64,000 bases of DNA. Source: JALORV01 sp963703945 (GTDB lineage: Bacteria > Pseudomonadota > Gammaproteobacteria > Burkholderiales > Burkholderiaceae_F). The DNA lies in contig CAVPGM010000005.1 in the NCBI GenBank assembly GCA_963703945.1, positions 434,001 to 498,000 on the forward strand, read 5' to 3'. A program made the translations under genes and the position numbers. Shown one piece after another: positions 25,350 to 36,247 of this stretch. The notes under the pieces were generated by a model. That model had not been told where the DNA came from. It ran no database searches and was given only the letters and a program-made list of their open reading frames with translations. The number at the start of each line of letters is the position of its first letter. The stretch's first letter is position 1.

Positions 25350-26327
25350 GTGCAGATTATCTTGGTCGACCGAAGGCTGGCGCGTGCGCGCACTGTCACG
25401 GTCGGGGCACAGCATCTGGCCGCAGCGGCGGTGCTGCTGACAATTGCCGTCGTCATCCTGTCCACGCTGTTCTCCCTCCTGACCGTCCGTGCCGCCTCGT
25501 CGTTGCCACTGCCGTTCGTGGCCGATGTTATCGCCTTCGTCACGCGCGACCAGGCCGAGCGCAAGGAGCAGTACGTGCGCGACAACGTGCTGGCGATCAC
25601 GCGCAAGCTTGGTGAAGTGCAGGCGCAACTGCTGCGGCTAGACGTCCTGGGTGAGCGGGTGGCGAAGGCGGCCGGCATCCGGCCCGAGGAATTCCGGTTC
25701 CGCGAACTGCCGGGGCGCGGTGGCGCGCTCGGCAGCGCCATGAGCTTCAGCGACCTGCAGAGTGAAGTGGCGGGGCTGACGCGCAGCGTCGAGCAGCGGA
25801 CAGACTATCTGTCCGTGGTCGAAGCCGAGTTGCGTTCGCAGCAGGTGCGCAAGGCCCTGCTGCCCGGCAGCCAGCCGCTGGCCGATGGCTACATCGGCTC
25901 AGGCTTCGGATGGCGCACCGATCCTTTTACCGGCGAGATGACGCGACACGACGGCATCGACTTCGCAGCACCCGTGGGCACCCCGATTCACGCGGCCGCC
26001 GGGGGCGTAGTGGTACTGGCCGAGTCGCATCCCGTGTGGGGCAAGTTCGTCGAGATCGACCATGGCAACGACCTGCGCACCCGCTATGCGCACGCCGGCC
26101 GGTTAACGGTGGCGGCCGGCGACCTGGTCAAACGTGGCCAGAAGATTGCAGAAGTCGGCACGACTGGCCGCTCGACAGGGCCTCACCTGCATTTCGAAGT
26201 GCACAACAAGGGTGTCGCGCAGAATCCCTCCAAGTTCCTGTTTGCCGAAGGCAACCCGCTTTCAAGCGGTTCTTCGGCCAAGGTCGACCTGAAGGCCCTT
26301 GCGTCAGCCGCGGCCGACCGCAACTAG
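25350..26327 (+). CDS. M23 family murein endopeptidase-like protein
   Basis: A 325-residue envelope protein with one N-terminal membrane anchor (about 20-45), a periplasmic coiled-coil region (about 65-165) and a C-terminal LytM/peptidase_M23 domain (about 175-300). The zinc-site residues of active enzymes are present: His200 and Asp204 in RHDGIDFAAP, and HLHFEV around 279-284. It is therefore likely to cut peptidoglycan crosslinks rather than act as a dead activator. The GTG start is backed by a strong AGGAGG five bases upstream. It is divergent from the DUF721 gene and sits upstream of secA. Confidence 0.92.
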   Translation: MQIILVDRRLARARTVTVGAQHLAAAAVLLTIAVVILSTLFSLLTVRAASSLPLPFVADVIAFVTRDQAERKEQYVRDNVLAITRKLGEVQAQLLRLDVLGERVAKAAGIRPEEFRFRELPGRGGALGSAMSFSDLQSEVAGLTRSVEQRTDYLSVVEAELRSQQVRKALLPGSQPLADGYIGSGFGWRTDPFTGEMTRHDGIDFAAPVGTPIHAAAGGVVVLAESHPVWGKFVEIDHGNDLRTRYAHAGRLTVAAGDLVKRGQKIAEVGTTGRSTGPHLHFEVHNKGVAQNPSKFLFAEGNPLSSGSSAKVDLKALASAAADRN

Positions 26328-26383
26328 CCCCGAGGAGTGTCACTCGGGGGCGAAGTCGCCCCCTGTGACATAATTTTCGTTTT
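26328..26383 (+). promoter_or_regulatory. Overlapping hairpins between the M23 gene and secA
   Basis: Stem 1 pairs CCCCGAG (26328-26334) with CTCGGGG (26343-26349). Stem 2 pairs GGGGGCG (26346-26352) with CGCCCCC (26357-26363), loop AAGT. They share four Gs and cannot form together. A T-rich stretch (TAATTTTCGTTTT) follows. Stem 2 may terminate the M23 transcript; the pair resembles an attenuator. A CATAAT at 26369-26374 could be a secA -10 element. Confidence 0.5.
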
Positions 26384-26461
26384 GCGCCAGCGAGGCGGGC
26401 AGCCGCAGTTCCGCGCGCATTCACCTCTGGGCGTCGACGCGCAAGCGCGACCGTGTCCCGC

Positions 26462-29224
<2,763 letters not shown>

Positions 29225-29250
29225 CTCCAAGCCGGCCTCTCTTGCTCGCC

Positions 29251-29290
29251 GCGCGCCCCGCCCTTTGAAGGCGCATAAGGGGCGGCGCGC
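29251..29290 (+). terminator. Strong stem-loop after secA
   Basis: Bases 29251-29257 pair with 29284-29290, and after a 2-base bulge 29260-29266 pair with 29277-29283, leaving a 10-base loop. There is no T tract, so it could be an RNA 3'-end stabiliser or part of a factor-dependent terminator. Confidence 0.4.
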
Positions 29291-29378
29291 CCTCCTGGAC
29301 CTCCCCCGCTTGATCCGCCGCGCTCGTTTGCCGACAGGCTTGCGGTAACGTTCGAACTTTCCGTCTCGATCGAGCGCG

Positions 29379-30608
29379 ATGCCCGTCAATCTGCCGCTGC
29401 CCCGTCGCGAAGCACTCTTTCCCGTCGCGGGCGTCGAACTCGGCTGGGCCGAAGCCGGCATCCGCAAGACCAACCGCAAAGACCTCCTGGTGGTCCGCAT
29501 CGCGGACGGTGCGTCAGTGGGCGGCGTGTTCACCCGCAATCGGTTCTGCGCTGCGCCGGTGCTTGTGTGCCGCGAACACCTCGCCAACGGCAAGGGAGTG
29601 CGCGCGCTCGTAGTCAACACGGGCAATGCGAATGCAGGCACCGGCGACGAGGGGCTGCGTGCGGCGCGGGCCACCTGTGAAGCGCTGGCGAAACTGCTCG
29701 GCTGCGAGGCCGGTCAGGTGCTGCCATTTTCGACCGGCGTCATCATGGAGCCGCTTCCGGTCGAGCGCGTGTTGGCGGGGCTGCCCCAGGCGATCGGCCG
29801 CCTCGATCCCAGTCACTGGCTCGAGGCTGCCGAAGCGATCATGACCACCGACACGCAGCCGAAGGCGGTTTCGCGGCAGACCGTTGTCGGCGGGAGGACG
29901 ATCACCGCATCTGGTATCGCCAAGGGCGCGGGGATGATCCGACCAAACATGGCGACGATGCTGGGTTTTGTTGCCACCGATGCCGCTGTCGCGCCGAATG
30001 TGCTGCCCGGGCTGACGCGGGCCGCAGCCGACCGTTCGTTCAACCGCATCACGATCGACGGCGATACGTCGACGAACGACTCGTTCGTTGTCGTCGCCAC
30101 GGGCCGCAGCGGAATGCCGCCGATCGAATCGGTGGACAACCCGTTGTACAGGGTCGTCGCCGATACGGTCGAAGCGGTTGCGATCGAGCTTGCGCAGGCG
30201 ATCGTGCGGGATGGCGAGGGCGCGACCAAGTTCATCGAAGTGCGCGTCGACGAAGCTGCGTCGGACGACGAGGCGGCGCAGGTCGCCTATGCAGTCGCCC
30301 ATTCGCCGCTCGTCAAGACCGCCTTCTTTGCATCGGACCCCAATCTCGGCCGCATACTGGCGGCCGTTGGTAATGCCAACATCGCGGATCTCGACCCTGC
30401 GCGAGTGCAGTTGTTGCTGGACGACGTATGGGTCGCGCGCGACGGGGGCCGGCATCCGCAGTACCGGGAAGCGGACGGACAGCGCGTGATGAAGCAGTCA
30501 GAGATCCGCGTGCACCTGAAGCTCGGTCGCGGGACAAAGTCCACGCGCATCTGGACGACCGACCTCTCGCACGGCTACGTTTCGATCAACGCGGACTATC
30601 GTTCATGA
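29379..30608 (+). CDS. argJ: Bifunctional glutamate N-acetyltransferase/ornithine acetyltransferase ArgJ
   Basis: This enzyme transfers acetyl from N-acetylornithine to glutamate in the cyclic arginine pathway and may also use acetyl-CoA. The 409-residue precursor is processed by self-cleavage before Thr193 in the motif MATML, which is intact here (KGAGMIRPNMATMLGF). Other family motifs are TGNANAGTG, STGVIMEPLP and DGDTSTNDS. It is followed by a DUF815 ATPase gene with ATGA overlap. Confidence 0.96.
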   Translation: MPVNLPLPRREALFPVAGVELGWAEAGIRKTNRKDLLVVRIADGASVGGVFTRNRFCAAPVLVCREHLANGKGVRALVVNTGNANAGTGDEGLRAARATCEALAKLLGCEAGQVLPFSTGVIMEPLPVERVLAGLPQAIGRLDPSHWLEAAEAIMTTDTQPKAVSRQTVVGGRTITASGIAKGAGMIRPNMATMLGFVATDAAVAPNVLPGLTRAAADRSFNRITIDGDTSTNDSFVVVATGRSGMPPIESVDNPLYRVVADTVEAVAIELAQAIVRDGEGATKFIEVRVDEAASDDEAAQVAYAVAHSPLVKTAFFASDPNLGRILAAVGNANIADLDPARVQLLLDDVWVARDGGRHPQYREADGQRVMKQSEIRVHLKLGRGTKSTRIWTTDLSHGYVSINADYRS

Positions 30609-31528
30609 CCGCGCGGTCACGCGTCCCCACTCAGACGACGGACGCCGACGCGCTCGCACGGCTGGCCGACGTGGTCGAGCGCATTGCAGCACTTCTGCCA
30701 CCGTCGGACAGGGTGGAAGCCGATAACGCGATCGCCTACCGCTGGCGCAAGCGCCGCTATCTGGGCATGGAGCGGGGCGTGCTCGAAGCTGTCGTGCACC
30801 CTGCGCTGATTTCGTTCGATCAGCTGCAGCACGTCGACGCGCAGAAGGATGCGATCCGGCGTAATACGGCGCAGTTCGTGCAGGGTCTGCCGGCCAACAA
30901 CGTCCTGCTTACCGGCGCGCGCGGCACCGGCAAGTCGTCGCTGATCCGCGCCTGTCTGCACGCGTTCTCGGCGGACGGCCTTCGACTCGTCGAGATCGAC
31001 AAGCACGATCTCGTGGACCTGGCCGACCTCGTCGCGCGGATCGAAGGACGATCGCAGCGGTTCGTCGTGTTCTGTGACGACCTTTCATTCGACGCCGGCG
31101 AGGCCGGCTACAAGGAACTGAAGGCCGCGCTCGACGGTTCGATTGCAGGCCGGTCGGACAACGTTCTGATTTACGCCACATCGAACCGTCGCCACCTGAT
31201 GCCGGAGTTCATGCGCGACAACCTGGCCTCCCAGTATCAGGACGACGGCGAAGTCCACCCCGCCGAGGCGGTGGAGGAGCGCGTTTCGTTGTCCGAACGC
31301 TTCGGCATCTGGCTCACTTTCTATCCGTTTCGGCAGGACGATTATCTGGATATCGTTCAGCACTGGCTTCGGCAGCTCGGCGTCGGCAGTGAAGCGCAGC
31401 AGGCCGCCCGGGCGGAAGCGCTGCAGTTTGCCCTGCAGCGAGGCTCGCGTTCCGGGCGGGTCGCGCTGCAGTTTGCGCGCGACTACGCCGGGCGGCATCG
31501 GCTGCTGGAATCATCAACTCGGCGATGA
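30605..31528 (+). CDS. DUF815 family AAA-type ATPase
   Basis: A 307-residue cytoplasmic ATPase with Walker A GARGTGKSS (about residue 102) and Walker B FVVFCDDLSFD, followed by IYATSNRRHLMPEFM, the hallmark of the DUF815 family. The family is widespread in proteobacteria next to a mutT-type gene, but its role is not established. It is coupled to argJ upstream (ATGA) and to the Nudix fusion gene downstream (ATGA), so the three form one operon. Confidence 0.92.
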   Translation: MTARSRVPTQTTDADALARLADVVERIAALLPPSDRVEADNAIAYRWRKRRYLGMERGVLEAVVHPALISFDQLQHVDAQKDAIRRNTAQFVQGLPANNVLLTGARGTGKSSLIRACLHAFSADGLRLVEIDKHDLVDLADLVARIEGRSQRFVVFCDDLSFDAGEAGYKELKAALDGSIAGRSDNVLIYATSNRRHLMPEFMRDNLASQYQDDGEVHPAEAVEERVSLSERFGIWLTFYPFRQDDYLDIVQHWLRQLGVGSEAQQAARAEALQFALQRGSRSGRVALQFARDYAGRHRLLESSTRR

Positions 31529-32541
31529 CCAGTCGCTCCGTCGTTGACGTGGCGGTCGGTGTGCTGATCCGCACCGACGGTCGCTTCCTCCTCGCCAGCC
31601 GTCCGGCCGGCAAACCTTACGCAGGCTATTGGGAGTTTCCAGGCGGCAAGCTCGAGCAAGGCGAAGCCGTTCGCCATGCGCTGGCGAGGGAACTCCACGA
31701 AGAACTCGGCATCGACATCGGCGCGGTGCATCCCTGGGTGGTGCGCGAGTTCGAGTACCCGCATGCCCACGTACGCCTGCACTTCTGTCGTGTGCACCGA
31801 TGGAGCGGAGTGCCCCATGCCCGCGAAGGACAGCAGCTGCAGTTCGCCTCGCTGCAGGATTTGCCGACTGGACCGCTACTGCCGGCCACCGTTCCCGTAC
31901 TGCGCTGGCTCGCACTGCCCCCGGTCTACGGAATCAGCAACGCGAGCGAGCTGGGTGTCGATGAATTTTTCGAGCGCCTCGATCGCGCCCTCAATCGGGG
32001 CCTGAAAATGGTGCTGTTCCGCGAACCGCAGCTTGATGCGGCACAGGCACGGTCTGTTTTCGAGGCGATGCTGCATCGGGTACGCGGCGCAGGCGGGCGC
32101 CTGCTCGTCAGTAGCCGGCATCCTGCGAAGTGGGCCGAGGAGGCGGACGGCGTCCACCTGACCGCGCGCGATGCACTTTCCTTGACGCGGCGGCCTGAAT
32201 GCTCTTGGGTTGGCGCGTCGGTGCACGACGCCAAGGCGCTGGAACACGCCGCGAAAATCGGAGTCGACTTTGCGGTGCTGGGACATGTCGCGGCAACGCG
32301 CTCTCATCCGGATGTGCCGCCGATCGGCTGGCATAGGTTCGCCAGGGAAGTCGCCGGCTCGCCGATTCCGGCATATGCGATCGGCGGCCTTACCCTGGGC
32401 GACCTGGAGCGCGCCATGGCGCTGGGTGCGCACGGCATCGCACTGCAGCGCGAGATCGGGTCGGGCGACTATTCGTCCGTGGTGATGTCGGGCGTCGGTG
32501 AATCGCCAATACGGCCAGAAACGCTGCCGGCGATCGAATAG
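31525..32541 (+). CDS. Nudix hydrolase fused to a thiamine-phosphate-synthase-like domain (MutT/TenI type)
   Basis: A 338-residue two-domain protein. Residues 1-130 are a MutT-like Nudix domain with a complete Nudix box at 41-63 (GGKLEQGEAVRHALARELHE then ELGI). It probably cleans oxidised nucleotides such as 8-oxo-dGTP. Residues about 135-320 form a TIM barrel resembling ThiE/TenI (DGVHLTARDAL, GASVHDAKALEHAAKIGVDFAVLGHV, AIGGLTLGDLERAMALGAHGIALQREI). This fusion is known in proteobacteria, but the role of the second domain is unclear. The 3' end overlaps the antisense yacG gene by 73 bases. Confidence 0.92.
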   Translation: MTSRSVVDVAVGVLIRTDGRFLLASRPAGKPYAGYWEFPGGKLEQGEAVRHALARELHEELGIDIGAVHPWVVREFEYPHAHVRLHFCRVHRWSGVPHAREGQQLQFASLQDLPTGPLLPATVPVLRWLALPPVYGISNASELGVDEFFERLDRALNRGLKMVLFREPQLDAAQARSVFEAMLHRVRGAGGRLLVSSRHPAKWAEEADGVHLTARDALSLTRRPECSWVGASVHDAKALEHAAKIGVDFAVLGHVAATRSHPDVPPIGWHRFAREVAGSPIPAYAIGGLTLGDLERAMALGAHGIALQREIGSGDYSSVVMSGVGESPIRPETLPAIE

Positions 32542-32663
32542 GTCTCGGCGGCCCAGGCCCCGAGGTCGATCAACTTGCAGCGCTCGGAACAGAATGGCCG
32601 GAAGTGGTTTGCCTCGGTCCACCTCACCTCGGCCGCGCAGACGGGGCAATGGACAGCCACCAT
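32469..32663 (-). CDS. yacG: DNA gyrase inhibitor YacG
   Basis: A 64-residue zinc protein with a CPVC...CSERC cysteine set (CX2C and CX3C), followed by LIDLGAWAAETYSI, the conserved YacG helix. In E. coli YacG binds GyrB and blocks gyrase DNA binding. It is the last gene of the pil-coaE-zapD operon, beginning 6 bases after zapD, as in many proteobacteria. Its coding end runs 73 bases into the convergent Nudix gene, so both sequences are read on both strands there. Confidence 0.95.
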   Translation of the reverse strand: MVAVHCPVCAAEVRWTEANHFRPFCSERCKLIDLGAWAAETYSIAGSVSGRIGDSPTPDITTDE

Positions 32664-32669
32664 GCCGGC

Positions 32670-33440
32670 TCAGAAAGCGCAGAGCGCCAGGTCGAATGGA
32701 ATGTCCCGATCGGCCGAGCGGGGTTTGAGATCGCGATCTTGCGTGGTGAAGCGGATCCACAGCATGTACTTATTGGCGCTGATCTCCGGTATCGCGTGAA
32801 GCGTGCCATCAACCCGGACCTGCAGCAGAGCGTACGTCCGGCCCTGCAGCATCTGCTGGAACGCGCCCTGGGCGGCGACCTGGCGGCTGCGGTGCGCGGT
32901 TTCGCGAAGCAACTTCAACACGATGCCGAGTGCCGAGTGGAACTGCATCAGCGGCTGCACCCACGACTGCAGATCGCGCGTGCGGCACTCGACGTCGCGC
33001 GTCAGCCACGCGTGATACGAAGGCAGATCGAACTCGCAGGTTCCACCGGGAATGATCGCCCGACTGCGGATGCTCATCAGCCACTCGTTGTCGCGGATGT
33101 GCTGCCCGGCCTTGCCGGTGGTGGCATTGAGCGCCTGCTGAGCCTGATCGATGTCGGCCAGCACCGTGGCAAGCGCCGCTTCGGACACCTGCGGATTGTT
33201 GCGCAGCGCCTGCAGCGTCTGCTTGTGGCGCTCGAGTTCCTGCAGCAGATCGGACTTCAGGTCGGCGCGCGAAGTGACCTCGAGGATCTCGAACAGCGTC
33301 AGCAACGCCGTATGGTGACAATAGGCGTGCTGTTCGCCGCAGAAGAAGAACAGCTTGTCGAACAGGTCCTCAAGTCGAAGCAGCGTGCGTATCCGCTCGC
33401 TGAATGGGTATTCGTAAAGAATCTGACCGTCGGTCGACAT
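32670..33440 (-). CDS. zapD: Cell division protein ZapD
   Basis: A 256-residue cytoplasmic protein that crosslinks FtsZ filaments by binding the FtsZ C-terminal peptide. It matches the ZapD/DUF1342 family: YEYPFSERIRTLLRLEDLF at the start, FFFCGEQH, the helical bundle, and the beta domain with GRTYALLQVRVDG and ANKYMLWIRFTTQD. ATG 33440 (MSTDGQILYEYPF) is chosen; the longer frame upstream overlaps coaE and is not conserved. Confidence 0.95.
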   Translation of the reverse strand: MSTDGQILYEYPFSERIRTLLRLEDLFDKLFFFCGEQHAYCHHTALLTLFEILEVTSRADLKSDLLQELERHKQTLQALRNNPQVSEAALATVLADIDQAQQALNATTGKAGQHIRDNEWLMSIRSRAIIPGGTCEFDLPSYHAWLTRDVECRTRDLQSWVQPLMQFHSALGIVLKLLRETAHRSRQVAAQGAFQQMLQGRTYALLQVRVDGTLHAIPEISANKYMLWIRFTTQDRDLKPRSADRDIPFDLALCAF

Positions 33441-33474
33441 GGGCACTGCAAGCGCGGGAATGCCTTCGACGATA

Positions 33475-34107
33475 TCACAGGGGCAGCGTCGGACCGGGGT
33501 TGCCGGCGTGAGCGAGATATCGCCGATGCAGTCGCAACACGCGCTGCTCGATGATGGTGAGCGGCGCCTCATTGAAGATCACATCGTCGGCTGCTGCGAG
33601 CCGCTCGGCGCGGTCGGCCTGGGCCTGCACGATTGCGCGCGCCGTCGACGCATCGATGCCCGGACGCGCCTCGAGGCGCGCCAGTTGCGTCGATGTGGCG
33701 CAGTCGACCACGAGGACACGATGCACCCGCGAGCCCCAATCGCGCGATTCGACCAGCAAGGGGATGACAAAGACGACGTAGGGCGCGGAGGCAGCCAGCG
33801 CTGCCGCACGCTGCTCCGCTGCCGACCGCACCCGTGGATGCAAGATCGTCTCGAGGCGATGACGTATGCCGGGGTCGGCAAATGCACGTGCCCGCATCGC
33901 GGGTCGGTCGAGACCGCCGTCGGAGTCAAGCGCTTCGGAACCGAATTCGGCCCGGAGTGCGTCGATGGCCGCGCCGCCGGGCGCCACGAGTTCGTGCACG
34001 AGGGCGTCGGCGTCGACGATGGCCGCGCCAAGACGCTGCAATTGCGCAGCGATCGTGCTCTTGCCGCTGCCGATACCGCCGGTCAGGCCGACACTGAAGA
34101 TGCTCAT
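33475..34107 (-). CDS. coaE: Dephospho-CoA kinase
   Basis: This enzyme performs the last step of coenzyme A synthesis. The 210-residue protein has the P loop GLTGGIGSGKST (7-18), the DADALVHELV motif that binds dephospho-CoA, HPRVRSA, and VFVIPLLVES. It sits between pilD (4-base overlap) and zapD, the usual arrangement in proteobacteria that have type IV pili. Confidence 0.96.
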   Translation of the reverse strand: MSIFSVGLTGGIGSGKSTIAAQLQRLGAAIVDADALVHELVAPGGAAIDALRAEFGSEALDSDGGLDRPAMRARAFADPGIRHRLETILHPRVRSAAEQRAAALAASAPYVVFVIPLLVESRDWGSRVHRVLVVDCATSTQLARLEARPGIDASTARAIVQAQADRAERLAAADDVIFNEAPLTIIEQRVLRLHRRYLAHAGNPGPTLPL

Positions 34108-34949
34108 CCGCCCGGGATGAACCAGCCGATCAGACGGTCGCCGAACAGCAGCACGAGAAAGCCGGCGCTGGCCAGGTAGGGTCCGAACGGGATCGGGATC
34201 TCACGTCCGCGCCGCGCGAGCACGATCAACACGATGCCGACAATCGCGCCGACGACGGACGACAGCAGGACGATCGGAAGCAGCGCCTTCCATCCCATCC
34301 ACGCGCCCAGCGCCGCCAGCAGTTTGAAATCGCCGTAGCCCATGCCCTCCTTGCCCGTCGTCAGCTTGAACGACCAGTAGATGAGCCACAGAGAAAGATA
34401 ACCCGCTACGGCACCCAGAACCGCGTCGCGCAGTGTCAGCCCGGGAAAGACCCCCAACAGGTTGGCCAGCAGTCCGAGCCATAGCAGCGGGATCGTCAGG
34501 TCGTCGGGCAGCAGCGTGGTATCGGTGTCGATGAAGGTCAACGCGAGCAAGGTCCAGGTCAGTATCAGGGCAAAGACGGCCGCCAACCCGACCCCGAACT
34601 TCCAGACGACCAGAGCGGTTAGCACTGCTGTCACTGCCTCGACCAGCGGATAGCGAATCGAAATGGGCGCCCGGCAGTTGGCGCACTTTCCTCCGAGTAC
34701 CAACCAGGACACGATCGGCACATTGTCGCGCGCGCGTATCGGCGCCGAACAACTCGGGCATCGGGACCGCGGCACCAACAGGTTGTAGCGCTCCGCTGGC
34801 GGCGCCTGCCTGCCTTCGAGTTCGGAACACTGCGCTCGCCACTCGTTTTCCATCATGCGAGGCAAGCGGTGGATGACGACGTTCAGGAAGGAGCCGATTA
34901 CCAGCCCGAGAACGGCCGCCGCGACGATGGCCTGCGAATCGGCGATCAC
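34104..34949 (-). CDS. pilD: Type IV prepilin peptidase/N-methyltransferase PilD
   Basis: This inner-membrane aspartic protease cleaves prepilin leaders and methylates the new N-terminus. The 281-residue protein has an N-terminal methyltransferase-like domain with the two zinc-binding pairs CPSC and CANC. Seven or eight membrane helices follow, with the catalytic aspartates in FIDTDTTLLPD and GMGYGDFKLL. The start is GTG 34949. It probably serves pilins encoded elsewhere, since no pilA is in this window. Confidence 0.96.
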   Translation of the reverse strand: MIADSQAIVAAAVLGLVIGSFLNVVIHRLPRMMENEWRAQCSELEGRQAPPAERYNLLVPRSRCPSCSAPIRARDNVPIVSWLVLGGKCANCRAPISIRYPLVEAVTAVLTALVVWKFGVGLAAVFALILTWTLLALTFIDTDTTLLPDDLTIPLLWLGLLANLLGVFPGLTLRDAVLGAVAGYLSLWLIYWSFKLTTGKEGMGYGDFKLLAALGAWMGWKALLPIVLLSSVVGAIVGIVLIVLARRGREIPIPFGPYLASAGFLVLLFGDRLIGWFIPGG

Positions 34950-34989
34950 GTGAAAGAGCCGGCCGTAACCGGCCTGCTAGCGCGGGCGA

Positions 34990-36225
34990 CTAGACAACCT
35001 GGCCTAGCTTGAAGATCGGCAAGTAGATCGCGATGACGATGCCGCCGATCACCACGCCGAGGATCACCATGATCAGCGGCTCCATCAGGCTCGACAGGGC
35101 ATCGACCGTCTCGTCGACTTCGCGTTCGTAATAATCGGCGACCTTGGATAGCATCGAATCCAGCGAACCCGACTCCTCGCCGATCTGCGTCATCTGCACA
35201 GCCATGTTCGGAAACACGCCGGTGTTCTGCATCGCCTGCGCCAGACTGGTGCCGACGTTGACTTCGGTCTGTACGGACTTGGTCGCTTCCTTGTAAACGT
35301 AGTTCCCCGAGGCGGGACCGACCGAGTCGAGCGCCTCGACCAGCGGGACACCGGCGGCAAAGGTCGTCGCCAGAGTTCTGCTCCAGCGCGCGATTGACGC
35401 CTTCTGCAGCATTTCGCCGAGAACCGGCAGCTTCAGCAAGGTGCGGTCGACAACGGCCTGGACCTTCGGTGATCGACGCCACGCCTGAATCAGAAAGTAA
35501 AAGGCACCGAAAATGGCTCCGCCCAGGATGTACCAATACTTGACGAAGAAGTCCGACATCGCGATCACGACCAACGTTGGCGCCGGCAGATCTGCGCCGA
35601 AGCTCGTGAATACATTCTTGAACGACGGGATCACGAAGATCATGATCACGACCGTCACCAGGACCGCCACCATGATGATGGTGATCGGATAGAACAAAGC
35701 CTTCTTGATCTTGCCCTTCAGCGCGATCGTCTTTTCCTGGTACATCGCCAGGCGATCGAGCAGAGTTTCCAGGATACCGGCCTGTTCGCCGGCGGCAACG
35801 AGGTTGCAGAACAGCGGATCGAAGTACAGCGGATACTTGCGGAACGCCTGGTTCAGGCTGGTTCCGGTCTCGACATCCATCCGGATGTCGTTCATCAGGC
35901 GGGCCATCGACGGATTGGCGTGACCTCGCCCGACGATGTCGAAGGATTGCATCAAAGGCACGCCCGCCTTCAGCATCGTCGACAGTTGACGCGTGAAGAG
36001 TGCGAGATCCTTCTGTGTGATTTTGCGGCCGCGCGAGAACGACTGCTTCTTGATCTTGCTGACCATGACGCCGCGGCGGCGCAGCGACGCGGCAACGACC
36101 GACTCGCCCCCCGCGCGCATCTCGCCCTTGACTACGCGCCCGTTCTTGTCGCGGCCTTCCCAGTGAAAGACCGATTCGCGGACTTCGGCGCGAGGCTTGG
36201 CTTTCGCGACTGCACCAGTGGCCAT
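34990..36225 (-). CDS. pilC: Type IV pilus inner-membrane platform protein PilC
   Basis: A 411-residue protein of the GspF/PilC family: two repeated T2SF domains (about 75-195 and 280-400) and three membrane helices. Signatures are LALFTRQLSTMLKAGVPL, the LLDRLAMYQEKTIALKGKIK region, WSRTLATTFAAGVPLVEAL and IGEESGSLDSML. It forms the platform through which PilB drives pilus extension. It lies 22 bases downstream of pilB. Confidence 0.97.
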   Translation of the reverse strand: MATGAVAKAKPRAEVRESVFHWEGRDKNGRVVKGEMRAGGESVVAASLRRRGVMVSKIKKQSFSRGRKITQKDLALFTRQLSTMLKAGVPLMQSFDIVGRGHANPSMARLMNDIRMDVETGTSLNQAFRKYPLYFDPLFCNLVAAGEQAGILETLLDRLAMYQEKTIALKGKIKKALFYPITIIMVAVLVTVVIMIFVIPSFKNVFTSFGADLPAPTLVVIAMSDFFVKYWYILGGAIFGAFYFLIQAWRRSPKVQAVVDRTLLKLPVLGEMLQKASIARWSRTLATTFAAGVPLVEALDSVGPASGNYVYKEATKSVQTEVNVGTSLAQAMQNTGVFPNMAVQMTQIGEESGSLDSMLSKVADYYEREVDETVDALSSLMEPLIMVILGVVIGGIVIAIYLPIFKLGQVV

Positions 36226-36247
36226 GTGGCTTCTCTCCTGCCCTAAA

